Source of the DNA: Seriola aureovittata | Lineage: Eukaryota; Chordata; Actinopteri; Carangiformes; Carangidae | DNA: 64,000 nt | NCBI RefSeq assembly: GCF_021018895.1 | Contig: NC_079373.1 | Span: forward strand, 10,264,501-10,328,500 | Reading direction: 5' to 3' | In this document: positions 13,301 to 24,900 of the stretch, one piece after another | Layout: the number at the start of each line of letters is the position of its first letter | How positions within the stretch are numbered: position 1 is the stretch's first letter | Notes under the pieces: generated by a model | The model's database searches: none | Told to the model about the DNA's origin: nothing | The model's input: the letters and a program-made list of their open reading frames with translations, nothing else | Made by a program: the position numbers and the translations under genes

Positions 13301-15439
13301 GGAAGCGTGCAGCTCATGTTCATGTAGAAACAGGTTTTGCAATCGCTGCTCTCACGGCAGGAGCACCTGATTTGTGTTTTCTGATGTCTAAAGAAATTAT
13401 GCATGCCAGTTCTGGCACTTTCAACATGTTTGAGCAATTTTCATTTTTCTCCGGGAGTTGTGTTTACCTCCGGATCTGATGACATCTGGAGTGTGATGAG
13501 GAAAACAATCCTTTGTGTGTATGCTAAGATTACTGTTCGGGGTATTGGACAGGTGTTTCCCAGGAGCGGGTCTGTTCTCCTTATTGGCCACACGGTGCAC
13601 ACTCACACTCGTATGTCCCTGATGGTTTCCCTCAGGCCTGGTGAGTCTCACATAGAGCAGACAGTAATGAGAAAAAGGATAACTGTGTTCCATCAACAGC
13701 TGAGCCCTGCAGCTCCTGTCAGCATTAAATGCACATATATAGCCACTGGCCATGCAGTTGCTAAGGAAGTGTTGGTATCCAAGCAGGAGTTGGCAGGGAA
13801 ACATCCCCAAAGTTGATTCAAGAGATTGGATGCTGCTGGAGTTGATTTCGAGCTGCATCCATATTTCATTTATGTATACAAGTTCTCTGAAGGGAAGGGG
13901 GAAAATTACCTGGGCATCTGTGAAAAGGCTGCAGTGTAAATCGCAGCAGGTCCAAAATAAACTCTGGGAACGTCATTATCGGCTCACAGGACATTTAAAA
14001 ACAATGATAGTTTAGTGGGATAGGAGAGAAGCAAGAGTTGTGGTCCTGAAAGTCCCCCAGCCCAAACTGTATTAACAGGTTTCCACATTAATCTTGGTCA
14101 GCAGGGTCTCCAACAGGCCGGAGGGAGAAAAAAAATAGTGACCACCATGACAGTGTTGTTTCCACACCCGGTTACTGTTCTCCAGTTAAAAGCTCTCAAA
14201 ACCAGACATCCAGGCCTCAGCCGACGTGCCTCAAAAATACACTGTAAAACATCATACATGGGTTTTGAGGAATCAACTATTCTTTTATCAGTTGATGTGA
14301 AGATAAAATTGAATCTAAACTTGGACTAAAAACGATGTATTTTCACATCATTTTGGACCATTATCATCACAATATATATTTTTGACAGTAGTGAGACCTT
14401 GAATCAGACAAGTTAGCAATGTCACCTGACGTAATCCTTCTCATTTTTGTGAGTGATCACCCTGTGCGCCATACAAAACACCTGGACTGTGATTTTTTCT
14501 CATCCTCCCATAACTATTGGTCAATGTAACCGTGTTCATCAGTCAGACACCCGTAAACAGGTCATTTTCTCAGTGGGCGTAGCCACTAGCCAACTGACTG
14601 TAGCGTGTCGATTCCTCTTCACTCTCATTTCTCTCTCAGATTGATTTCCTCTGACAGGCGTCTTTCAGCCTTTTTGAGCTCCTCACCTGTGACAGCTGTA
14701 AATCTTGTCCGTTTCACACAATCCCTCCCTGGTTTATTTCTGCAGTAAAGATGTTGGGAGATGCTCTAAACTCGGTTTCACTAATCATGAATTTATTTCC
14801 TCTGTGGCAGCAAAACATGTCACACTAGCCTTCCAAAACTCCTGCAGGTTAAACTGGGTTAACATAAAGCATTTGGGGCTAATTATCCCTGAAAGACTCA
14901 CTATAAATGGACTAGAAAACACTCAATAGTCTAACACCATTAAGGCTACAAACAACCCATGATGCAACATTCTGTGAAAGACTGTAGTTACACTACAGTG
15001 TGGTACTCTCTCCACTCAAAAGAAAAAATTAAGATGACCCTCACTTTTTCAAGCCTTATTTCCAGAAAAAAAAATCATCTTATATTCTGGCCAAAATGGT
15101 ATCCTTTCCCTCCACCTCTGTTTTCCTTCTATTCTTCTTTTGGATTTGTCTTTAATCGTAAGAGGAATTACACGTATTTACAGAGAAGCTATCAACAAAT
15201 GTTGGTTGAACTTGTTTCTCTTGTGTAAATTACAGATTTCTTTAGTTCAAAGATACAAGTCTCTGACTATGTAATATGTAATAATAATAATAATAATGTA
15301 ATAATCCACCTTGTTTCTAACCTACGCTGGTACATCACCGTTCAGATGCACTTCAGTGTGTACAACAGTGGGTTGTACAACGCCCCACTGCTCATACCAC
15401 TGTGACTGTTTGTAGGGTTAATAGTGCGGCAGCCACCTA

Positions 15440-15740
15440 TTTGTGACAGAGTTCAAGTTCAAGTTCTTCATTGTTATTTCTGTAGTACACACTAGACGTA
15501 CATGGGAGCAAAATATGGTTCTCTGCACCACTAAAGGTCAAGAGAAATCTTGTTGGTGGTGGGTGGGTCTACAGGTACTTGTGTTTCTCCTGAGTGTTCA
15601 GAATCCTGACGGCCTGGGGGAGGAAGCTGCTGCTTAGTCTGACAGACCTGGCATGGCTGCCCTCAAACCTCCATCCAGAGCCAGGAGCGCAGAGAGATGG
15701 TGGGAGATGTCAGCTACTATGTTGGAGGCCTTTCAGACAC
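15440..15740. repeat. Possible dispersed repeat
   Basis: The blocks caagttcttcattgttatttc and gtgttcagaatcctgacggc plus ctgggggaggaagctgctgc recall an abundant fish repeat that contains 'TTCAGCAGTCTGATGGCCTGGGGGAAGAAGCTG'-like text. The short ORFs over it are not supported as genes. Confidence 0.45.
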
Positions 15741-18220
15741 ACTATGTAGATGTCAGCTATGGTGGGGGAGTGTTCACTATTCTGTGCCGGGACCTGCGCT
15801 CTCAGACTTTGCAGATCTCTTACCAGACAGTGATATCAGTGCTATCACACTCTGATTGTTCATGTGGCTTTTGTCGTCTTTTAATAAGCTTTTAACCAGG
15901 ATGTAATGTGCTTTGCATCGCTGCTGAGCCGACCACTGTGTTTTCAATCAGCAAAGAGGGGAGCTCCACTGTGCTAAAAGCTACTGATTGATTCAGTCTA
16001 AAAGTGATGTGGCTTAGTCAGCTCAGTTTGAAGATTATTATACTATATATACGGTATAAGTTTAATCAGCTCACAATGTTTTATAGTGTACCAGGCCACA
16101 GTGCCTCACTCCACAAATTTTAATTCATTTTTAAAAATCTTTTATATCCCACAGTTCCACCTTCCAAGACTCCCAGACCAGAAAATGTGTCTGGGCTAGA
16201 CCAGTAACCACAGAGCTTCATGCTTGTGCTGCATATGCAACCACAGTCTTCTGACAGGAGAAGTGGCTCAGTCGTGGACCTGTTTGAATTCAAATACAGA
16301 CTGACATCTTGTCAAAACACACACAGAATGTAAAGCAACATAGGGAATGTCGGAAATAAATCTACACGGTTAAAAATGAATGTTCTATCTGAGATTAACA
16401 AAACCCCCAAACGTAACAGCAGCGAAACTCTGTGTGACAGACAAATGGATCACTCCTTCCCGGTGAATCAGATTTCTGGAGGAGGAGGAGGAGGGGACGC
16501 AGCGGTGGCTCCTATGGCCTACTTTCCTCCATTCACCAACCCGTTCATCCTCCTGGGAACACTGGAGGTACAGTATATGGAGAGAGTTCAGCCACGCTTG
16601 GTCTGTCACTGCTCGACAGCAAAGAAATGGCTGCACTCACGCTGGGTAGGGGAGGGGGGTGGAAGGAGAGTCAGCACACTTACTGTACAATAAAAGGGAG
16701 CAAGGGCAAAAATGGTCCAATCATCCCTTGTTTCCATCTTTATACTCTCCATTCCCTCTCATTCCCATGGTGCCTTGCATGTGTGTGTGGTTCTTTATTT
16801 GGTGCTGTGTTAGGCTGACACCCAGCAGATGTTTCTGTTGTGTGAATTCCTGAAAGCAGAGGTGTTTAAAATATCTGGGCAGATTGACATACATCTCCAC
16901 ACTCCCCCACTTTCCCTCCCACTCTCTCTCCCTCCCTCCCTCGCTCACTCTCTCCCTCGTATCCTCGGGCTCCTGTTACTGACTGAGCTACAGCAGGTAG
17001 ACAATTTATAATTATTAAGGTGGAGGAAAGCCTCACACTAGATTGCCTACAGGTGTTTTTTTAATGCAGTGGAATGCACACAGAAACAGTTCAAGTGCAA
17101 CACAGTGCAAAGAGCAGCGTCAACGCAAAAACCAAGCTACTTTTAAAAGCTTTCTAATTCCACATTGTTTGTGTCAATGCTCTGATTTCCTTCTTTCAAA
17201 CTGCTTCCTACGGATTTGTCCAATTATTCCTGTAAACAGCATCAGGGGCTTGTTGCTAGGTTACAGCCAGGTAACCCACACCGTTACCACAGGAGTTGTT
17301 AAGACGAAGGTGTTTCCAAATAAAGATGATTCATTACCTTCCAGCTTAAGAGTGAAACGTTCATGTCTATTGTCACCTTCCTCCATCAGCTTGGCTGTGT
17401 GACAGGCGCAGACAGGCTCACTAAGCCAGATGGAGATGCATGAATTCGCAGTTGATTTCATGTGAAAGCACACAGATTTTGAATGGTGTCTCGGCCAAAT
17501 TCTTACAGCTCCTTGAAGACAGTTTCTGCTTAAATATCTAGGTTAAGAACAACTATCAACTGACTGTTTCAACTCAAGGCATCTTTAAGAACCAAATTAT
17601 CACTCAGACAATAAAACTGTCAGCGACAGTGTGACTAAATGTGTGCACGTGTATGTGTGTGGTTCCCCTACAGGGCATCCAGAAGATGAGTCTCGCCCAT
17701 CTACACTCCGTCTCACTGTTTGAACCCCGTCCTGGAGTCGTAGAGGGGGGCAGGAAGCCATGATGCATGGCACGTTTCCCCTGGGTGCTGGCTGATGCCC
17801 CCTGACAGATTGAGGCTGCAAGGATGTGTTCAATGTGTACGTGTGTGCATCTGTGTCTATGTGGGCTCTGTCTGTCTGTGTCTCAAGGATGTTGGAATCA
17901 TCAGAATAATGGGAGGCAAACAGCACAGTTGGGGGACAAGACCACTGCAGCTTTGTTTGTTTGTTTAAGCAAATTAAATCAAAATTCAAAAGTAAATTAG
18001 TCCTAAAAGCAATCATCAGTGTTTTGTAGCTGATTCTCCGACTGTGATTTCTGCTCTATTTATTTTTTCAAAGTTGCCAAATCACTTTTTAATTGCTTTT
18101 TTGTGAAAGCCCGGCCACACAGTTTATGTTCAGTCAGTGAGTCAGTTTCTGACACCCACAATGAATTTACATTTAAATGGATGGTTTGACACAAATTTAT
18201 AAAAATGACAAGTTCACAGG

Positions 18221-18264
18221 GGGGGTGGGTGGGTGTGTGTGTGTGTGTGTGGGGGGGGGGGGGG
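18221..18264. repeat. G-rich tract with (GT)n
   Basis: Runs of G flank a short GT repeat (ggggggtgggtggg, then gtgtgt, then a G run of about 13). It could form G-quadruplex DNA on this strand. Confidence 0.85.
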
Positions 18265-18274
18265 TATGCTGGAA

Positions 18275-18555
18275 CAATTTCTTGGTGAACAGCAACTTGA
18301 CACAGTGACTTCCTAAAGTCTTGTTGTCTTGTTTTGCCAGGCAACCAGCAAGGATGGGTCTTTAAGAAATAATTTGACAATTATTTTTCTTACATTTCAC
18401 AGACTAGATAATTAAGCAGATTCATCATAATGAAAACAATCATTAGTTGCCGCCTTACTTCACGCACAGCCATGAGAGTGGTATCAATCCTCTCATCTAA
18501 ATCTCAGCAAGAGAGCAATAAACGTTTCCTCCTAAAATGTCAGATCTTTCTCTGA
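18275..18555. repeat. Inverted-end dispersed repeat, family A, copy 3, interrupted
   Basis: The inner block cagtgacttcctaaagtc and ccaggcaaccagc (18303-18350) is the reverse-orientation centre of copies 1 and 2, and the right end (catgagagtggtatcaatcc, then ctaaaatgtcagatctttc) is shared. A piece of family B (18378-18452) lies between the two parts. Confidence 0.6.
18378..18452. repeat. Dispersed repeat, family B, end fragment nested in family A
   Basis: It reads aagcagattcatcataatg, then aaaacaatcattagttgccg, the same terminal block as at 37160-37198, and it splits the family A copy at 18275-18555. Confidence 0.55.
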
Positions 18556-19079
18556 CACTACACACAACTGTATGCACGCCAGTGTCAGTAGAAAAGAAGC
18601 TGCATGGTGGAAACAGACGCTTTGATGTCATTTTAAGCCTGCACAATGCCAAGGACCCAAACCACATCTCAACATTGGGAAGAGATGGTTTTATATGTGT
18701 GCAACAACCACAGAGCGGTGAAATTACACCCCGTGTTTACAGGAGCTCAATATTTACATATTAAAAAAAACACTTAAGACAAAACAAACCAGCATCACGT
18801 TACCACAAAATGAAATATTAAATTACTCATATGCTGTTGCCAGGGAAATTCCTCAAGATTACATCCCCCGTGTGTGTGCATATGTGTGTGCACAACAATA
18901 AGGCCTACTTTGTGCGAGCTGGTGAAGCATGGCCATGGCCTGTTTAATGAGATACCATGTGGTATGATGCTATGTGTGTGAAATTGAAGCGCGGGCTGTG
19001 TAAATTGAATTAAATGGGTTTGTGTGCGATAAGAATGTGCATGTGAGGAACGGCCTCTAAGCTAGCATAGTCCGCCTAT

Positions 19080-19138
<59 letters not shown>

Positions 19139-20724
19139 GTGATTAACATGGACACAAGAGTAAATTTCATTGCCAGCAGCTTCGATGGAGGAGGAACAAG
19201 TAGACTGTACACCAAAATCATGCCTGGAAAAAAAAAAGGGGGTTTCAAATGATCTTTGAACATGTAATGAACACAGCGTGCAATCCAAACTCCCCATGGT
19301 TTAACCTCCACATGGCTTAGCTGGAAGCTTTCACTGAAATAAATAGCTTCTTGTACTTGTTCCCTGCAGCAGCGAAAGCTTCCATCGTCTCATCTAAATG
19401 ACCTCAAATGTCATTAATTAAAGTTTGGAGAGTAAATTACATCCCCTGTTTTCTCTTGAATCAGTCTCAGCTTTTGTAAAAATGAATCAGCTTAAGATCT
19501 GAGTCACTTCAAAATGTTTCCTTGAATACCTGCTAAGTGACTTAGACCATGATTGAAAGGTCAGAACATGAGACTGTAAACTGATTTTAGAGCTGTGCAT
19601 TGACTGGTGAACTACATCCCAATGGCCACAGATCACCGCATTTGTTGATCAATCACTGATTAGCTAAGAAAAACAAATAATCACTGAACTGAACTGTGTC
19701 AGGGTCTGAAGAGAGGACCTCTCCCCAACACCGGTGAGCCATGTGAGCGCTCAAAGAGCGGGGGGAGGAGGCTGTTTAGTCAGTGATTCACCTCAGCCTT
19801 TCTTTACTCTCTGAGCCCTCTGAAAATACCCAAGGAGCCAAAAAGAAAATACCTCACAGCTGTTCGCTCTGCAGCCAAGCCATTCCTGTGATACTTTTCT
19901 TACACAGACAGACGCCCTACGTCTGAACCGAACCCCCTACGAGTCTTTGAATCTAATCTTTCTATAAGATAATCTCTGCCCTGTTTTGAACTTCACTTGA
20001 AACTGCTAGTTGTTGTTTTTGTTCTGCTTCAGAAATGCTCTTAAAATTGCAGAGGGATCCGGAGGGCCAATAAGAAAGGGATGAGGAGCGAACACAAGGA
20101 GGCTGGGGGCTGGAAGTATCACGTATGCCACTGGGAATGTCAGTGTCACGACCTTAGAGGAGAAGGCAAAAAGATCAGTCTCTGGAGCGCTTATCTTGCT
20201 CTCCATCTGTAGTAGATTTTGTGACACGAGGAGCACAGAGGGATAGAAAACACTTCAGGCCCCCCTCTTACCCCTCTAAACCCGAAACAAAAGCGCTCCT
20301 CTTGTTTTCTGGCTGTGAGAGAGGCACACAGCATGAATAATTAACAAGGGACACACAATAACTATCAGCTGCCTATCTGAGAGTTTCACTTATCTGTTGC
20401 TGGGATCAAAAACACAGTTGAGCTTGTTTCTCAAAAAAAAAAAGGGAAATGCGTTTTTTTTTCTTCCAAAAGTCATTTTACTTTGACCCTTAGGATGCTC
20501 ACAGGGAGCAGACATTTGTTTGATTGTTTGTTTTTCATAGTGGCTGCAACTTGTCTCATCTGTAGAAATCACATGTTGACTTCCACCATGTGTTTCTGTG
20601 TAAAAGATAATTACTTTGTTACATAAATCCCACACTTCCAAAGAGCACTTTAAATGTATTTTCCCCGCTGATACTAAGAAACTGTAGAGAAAGAATCACA
20701 TGACAAAAATATTTTACTTCTGTG
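18556..20724. other. No gene seen; non-coding
   Basis: Only the (GT)n tract at 19082 and homopolymer runs near 19207 and 20434. Confidence 0.6.
19082..19135. repeat. (GT)n microsatellite
   Basis: A perfect GT tract of about 54 bases. Confidence 0.97.
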
Positions 20725-20790
20725 TAGGGCTGCGGTTAACGGTTATTTTATTATTGATTAATCTGTCACTTTGATTAATTGTTAACTAAA
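20725..20790. repeat. Dispersed repeat, family B, end fragment
   Basis: tagggctgcggttaacggtt, then attttattattgattaatctg, is the terminal block of family B in the opposite orientation to 37115-37198. Confidence 0.55.
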
Positions 20791-20820
20791 GTGAGAAACT
20801 CCCTTAGAATTTCCGGATGT

Positions 20821-20945
20821 CTTTATGTCTTTATGCTAAGCTAAGCTAATTGGCTGCTAATATGAGTGTGGTATCGATCTTCTCTCCTAACTCTCACCAA
20901 GGAAGCTAATAAGTGTATTTTTCCAAAATGTCTCACCCCTTTGAA
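20821..20945. repeat. Inverted-end dispersed repeat, family A, copy 4 (one end only)
   Basis: It contains atgctaagctaagctaattggctgc, gagtgtggtatcgatcttct and ccaaaatgtctcacccctttg, the right half of family A. It abuts the element at 20941-21198. Confidence 0.65.
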
Positions 20946-21198
20946 GGACCAGCGTGTAAGATCAAGTGGCAGCCGGTGTTTGGTTTGTCCATTCTGGGCT
21001 ACTGTGGAAACATGGTGGTGCAACGAGGTGGTCTCTGTGGAAGAAGACCCGCTCCCTATGTAGCTATGAAGGGCTCATTCTAAGCTAATGAAAACACAGC
21101 AGTTCTTAGTTTCAGGTGATTTATACACTAATGAAAACATAACTATGAATATTTAATTCCATTTTTCCCCCTAAATCGTAAACACACCGTCCTTATTG
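20941..21198. repeat. Short element with inverted ends, family C
   Basis: It starts gaaggaccagcgtgtaag and ends ctaaatcgtaaacacaccgt plus ccttat, whose reverse complement is similar, so the ends are imperfect inverted repeats. Internal blocks (gacccgctccctatgtagct, atgaagggctcattctaagc) recall a widespread non-autonomous teleost DNA transposon. The left end overlaps the end of the family A copy by a few bases. The ORF 20866-21063 belongs to these repeats. Confidence 0.65.
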
Positions 21199-21539
21199 TG
21201 AATGAAACATGAATTAATTACACAATTTTGATGGATATGACTTGTTGGTTAAACTGACATTACAGACATAGGCTTAATTTCTACTGCACTGAGTTTCTGT
21301 TTTTGTTGTGTATGTGTGTAACATTTCATTATGTTATTGTTTTTAAGAGTAAAATACATGTCAAATGTAAGGTCATTGAGACACACAATTTCCTGAGGTA
21401 AATGTAGAGAAGGGAAAAAGTAAAGCAACAAATTATGAAATTTATAAGATTAATATGTTAACTGTTGTATGTTTTGCTTCTGCTCTTTATGGTACAGAAT
21501 ATGATGTATTTGGCTTTCAATAATGAAAATAACGCTGAG

Positions 21540-21650
21540 TTTGTGTTGATCACTCCAGCTAGGTCAGTAGTGACTATTGTGGAGGTAAAAGCCGGAGGCG
21601 TGTGTGTCGGCGGAGAGTCTCCGCCCCCCGGAGCAGAGCAGGCTGCAGGA
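21540..21650 (+). promoter_or_regulatory. Candidate CpG-rich promoter
   Basis: CpG density rises sharply from about 21590, in a window otherwise poor in CpG. A CCGCCC GC-box lies at 21621-21626, and no TATA box is obvious. It directly precedes a stretch that ends in a strong splice donor. I infer a CpG-type promoter, perhaps for tspan18; transcription itself cannot be seen. Confidence 0.4.
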
Positions 21651-21940
21651 TGAGCCGCTCAGCTTCACTGAGTTCACCAAACTGTTTGCGTACCAGTCTG
21701 TCCTCAACACTGCGCGCCTGTCCAAACTGGGATCGCAGATCTCGGAGCGGTGGATTTTATTAGTCGGACGCTGTAGGGCACAATTCACCTCCGTGGACGC
21801 GCTCCCCTGCATGTTTTGTTTTATTTTAATACTTCCACCCAACAGTCCCAGGTCTCTCAAACAGGCTGTTCAGTGACATTTTCGCAGGGAAGCAGCTCGC
21901 AGCCACAGCCAGAGGTTTCTGCACCGAGCTGCGTTACGAG
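21600..21940 (+). other. Candidate non-coding first exon (5' UTR), possibly of tspan18
   Basis: The stretch is CpG-rich (cggcgg, tgcgcgcc, ggacgcgctc, ctgcgttacgag) and ends in GAG|GTAAGA, a near-consensus donor at 21940/21941. It contains ATGs at 21604 and 21650 that open frames of 90 and 38 codons, both closed before the donor; neither product resembles a family I know. The next supported acceptor on this strand is the tspan18 one at 49728, which would give a 27.8 kb first intron. Long non-coding 5' parts are known for TSPAN18 in mammals. It could instead be the first exon of an unrelated transcript. Confidence 0.4.
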
Positions 21941-24900
21941 GTAAGACCGTGTCCCTGTTCGAGAAAGTGTCTCCAACTTAAATGTTGTGATTTGAAATGA
22001 AAGAGAAAATGACAGTTTAAATGAATCGTGACTCTTTTGTTGAACAAGCTCGTTATTTACAGTGTCGTGTCTAACGGGCGATGTTGTGCGCGCTGATTGA
22101 TTCTCAGTTCACTTTGTTGTTGCAAGTTATATTTTCTGCTCAGTTGAGTTGCAGAAACTGCGAGAACATTTTGTCAAAGAAATTAAATAATGGAAAAAGA
22201 AGCCAAAGCTCAGTCTAATTGTAAAAGTCGTTTTTATTAGGCTCGAGTTAACCTCAGGTCAGGTCGCGATGAAAAAAATTCTTGCACATACAGTAAATAT
22301 TCACTGAAGATTAAATATGCCCAGAATCAGCGGGAAATGTGGTTTAATATACTGGTTTTAATATAACACTAAATCACACCATGAGAAACCTGACAGCAGG
22401 AGCAATCCGGAGCGATGTGTGTCAGTCTCCAGGCTGGCGTCCTTCCCACGGGGGTCCAGCCACAACCGCGGAGGAGGAGGAGGCTGTAGAGATGTATGGG
22501 GTCACCAGATGGGTGTCTCTGGGCGCTACCTTTGCTGTAGGGCAGGACTTCACTGTCAGTTTGCATTAATCAGAGGGATGCATCATCCCAAACCACCTTC
22601 TTCCTCCGTCTGATCTCCAATGGAGCAAACATTACACTTCCAAAAGCTCCATACTTTTGAGGGCAGGAGTCAAAGGGTTTATTACCAAGAGCTGAGCAAG
22701 TGATTCTGCAGGTATCCAAGCAGATTTCAGAGTGATTTTAATCTGTAGTAAGTGTGATGCTCAACTAGGACGCCAGCAGTTGAAAAAGTGCAGATTCAGA
22801 GTAAAAAGTCACACAAAACTCTGGTTACTGTAACACCTGGAAATCAGGTTATAATCAGATTTTGCCAGAGGAGACGGGCTCCCAGGGACCCATTAACACA
22901 CACCAGTGTCCAGGTGAGTGTGTGGTGCTGGATTTTGTTGCCTCAAGTTAAAGTGGCAACCAGTCGCTGTGGCTCTCCATCTCCCCGAGGCCGCTACAGT
23001 GTGTGTCAGGAGAAAGGAGGAAAGAATCATATCACGCCCCAGCAGCTTGGACGGACTGACAAATCAGCTTCTGTCATGATTAACGACTTCAGCTGCTATA
23101 TTGCTGCATCATGTAAAGATTCCTCTCTTTCTCCGTCTGCCTCTTTGTTCCACCCTTTTCTGTTTTCTCCAAAACCTAAATGATTGGGAGATTTGAGAGA
23201 GAAGCACACAAACTGAAAACAGAGGCGTGCTTGTTCACCATGTTGTGGATAAACATTTGCCTTGTCAAAAAAAAAAAAAAAGGCAACAGTAGTATTGATG
23301 CTTTTGAAACAGCTGCCAACACGAATGACTAAACTTCGCCTGAAGCCTTTCTCTCCTCAGCTTGATTCACATGAGTGTTGGGAAATAGTTTAGTCGCTCA
23401 GACACAGAAGTGATGTCTGCAGGATACGAGCACAGATGCAAACAACAGGGTTTGTAAACCTACAGTGTAATTTATACAGGGAATAAAGGTCAGCAACGAT
23501 GCATTCGGTTTCCTCGGCGGGCTGCGGAGGATAGCAATTAGGAGGGAGCATGTTTGAGTGGATTCAAATCTCCTACGAACCGAGCCGGTATTTATTCCAC
23601 CTACAGACATAGAACACCTGGTGTGAGACTTGCCATTGGTGATCAGTGCACTCATTTTAATAGTGCCTCTGATAATGTGTTGCTCTTAATCACACATTCA
23701 CAGTGCCAGCGAAGAAACGAACAGCAAAAACAAATGAACAGGAAAGGAAGTGTGAGATAGAGAGAAAGTGTGTATATTTGTGCGTGTGTGTGTATGTGTG
23801 TGTGTGGTGTGTTCACGGCTGCTCCTTGGCAGAGACGGGGAAGTGTGAATTGCAGTGTATGGCAGCTCCTGCTGAGAGGGACGGGGTGACTGACTTGATG
23901 CCGCCTGGCCTGGCAGAGCACAGCTCATTAAAGGCCTGAGATTAATCAATCTGCAGTTCCACATGGGCGCCTCCGATTTCTGCCTCTCTTCTCCCCTCTT
24001 TCATTTTTTCTTCTTTTTTCTTTTTTGGCCTTTCCGATCACAGTTGCTGATTTTTTTTTTTTTTCATCTCTGATTCACCTACCTCACCACAGTCTCCCTC
24101 CTCCTTCTCTAACCATCGCCCTCTCTGTATCATCGTATCTATTATTCTTTCTCCGTCTTGTCCCCTTCCTTTCTCTCCTTCATTTTCTTCATCCTGCCTG
24201 CAGAGCGCGTCTGCATCTATATCGATGGGTTCGTAGCGGCAAGGCAGAGGGAAAACGAGGCTGGGTCATCGCTCTACGCTCGCTTTCCCCTGTATCAGCC
24301 CCAGTACGGCAGCAATGGTCCGTAGAGAGCCCGGAACTAAATGGAGTATCTATTGGCTCAATGAGAAAATTGCTTTTTTCGATTGCTAGAGGACCCTTCA
24401 TTTAATGTGTGTGATGCAGAGGCCTCAGTCAGTAATGGGTTCAGCATCTTTGTTGTCAGGAGACATGAGAAAATGAAATTTGCTTTTCAGCAGGCAGAAA
24501 TAATTTACTCTCGGAAAGAAGCATTTTTCATCAGCTGTTTAAAAGACACAAAGGTGCATGTTATTTTATTTGTCTGCTCTAGGTTTTGTAAGTGCTGAAT
24601 GTCCGAACAGTGTGGTTTGATGTTCTCTGCTGAAGACTGTTTTTTAGCTAAAGGTCATGTCATATCAAAACTCTGCTACCTTTTAAACCAGCCTGGTTTG
24701 GTGGCTGCATAAAACTGGACTTTTAGTCGCTTGTGAAAGCTTGGTGATGTGGAAAAGCTGGGGTATTGGTTAAAGCAAAAAGTGCCAAAACATAATGGAA
24801 ACAGGGTCAAAAATTAATCATTACATACATGATTAATGTCCACTGAAGCTTCTGCTCCATTGAAGAAATGAAAGACTGAGGCAGACGAAAACCTCAGATC

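Larger units (their letters stand above)
8593..18274. other. No gene seen; non-coding
   Basis: Apart from the Tc1-like remnant at 10060 and the possible repeat at 15440, I see nothing. The longest ORFs, 13403-13816 (+) and 13421-13858 (-), overlap on opposite strands and resemble no protein. A GGA-repeat of about 15 bases lies at 16480. Confidence 0.55.

Noticed and set aside
13403..13858. Overlapping 137- and 145-codon ORFs on opposite strands
   Set aside because: They overlap each other on opposite strands, resemble no known protein and have no splice context. Long ORFs by chance are expected in 64 kb.
22788..23183. 131-codon ORF as a coding exon
   Set aside because: An internal GTGAGT could act as a donor, but no family match or matching acceptor was found and the composition is not protein-like.
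24025..24405. 126-codon ORF
   Set aside because: It is driven by a pyrimidine-rich stretch rich in Ser, Leu and Phe; an overlapping minus-strand ORF exists and neither resembles a protein.
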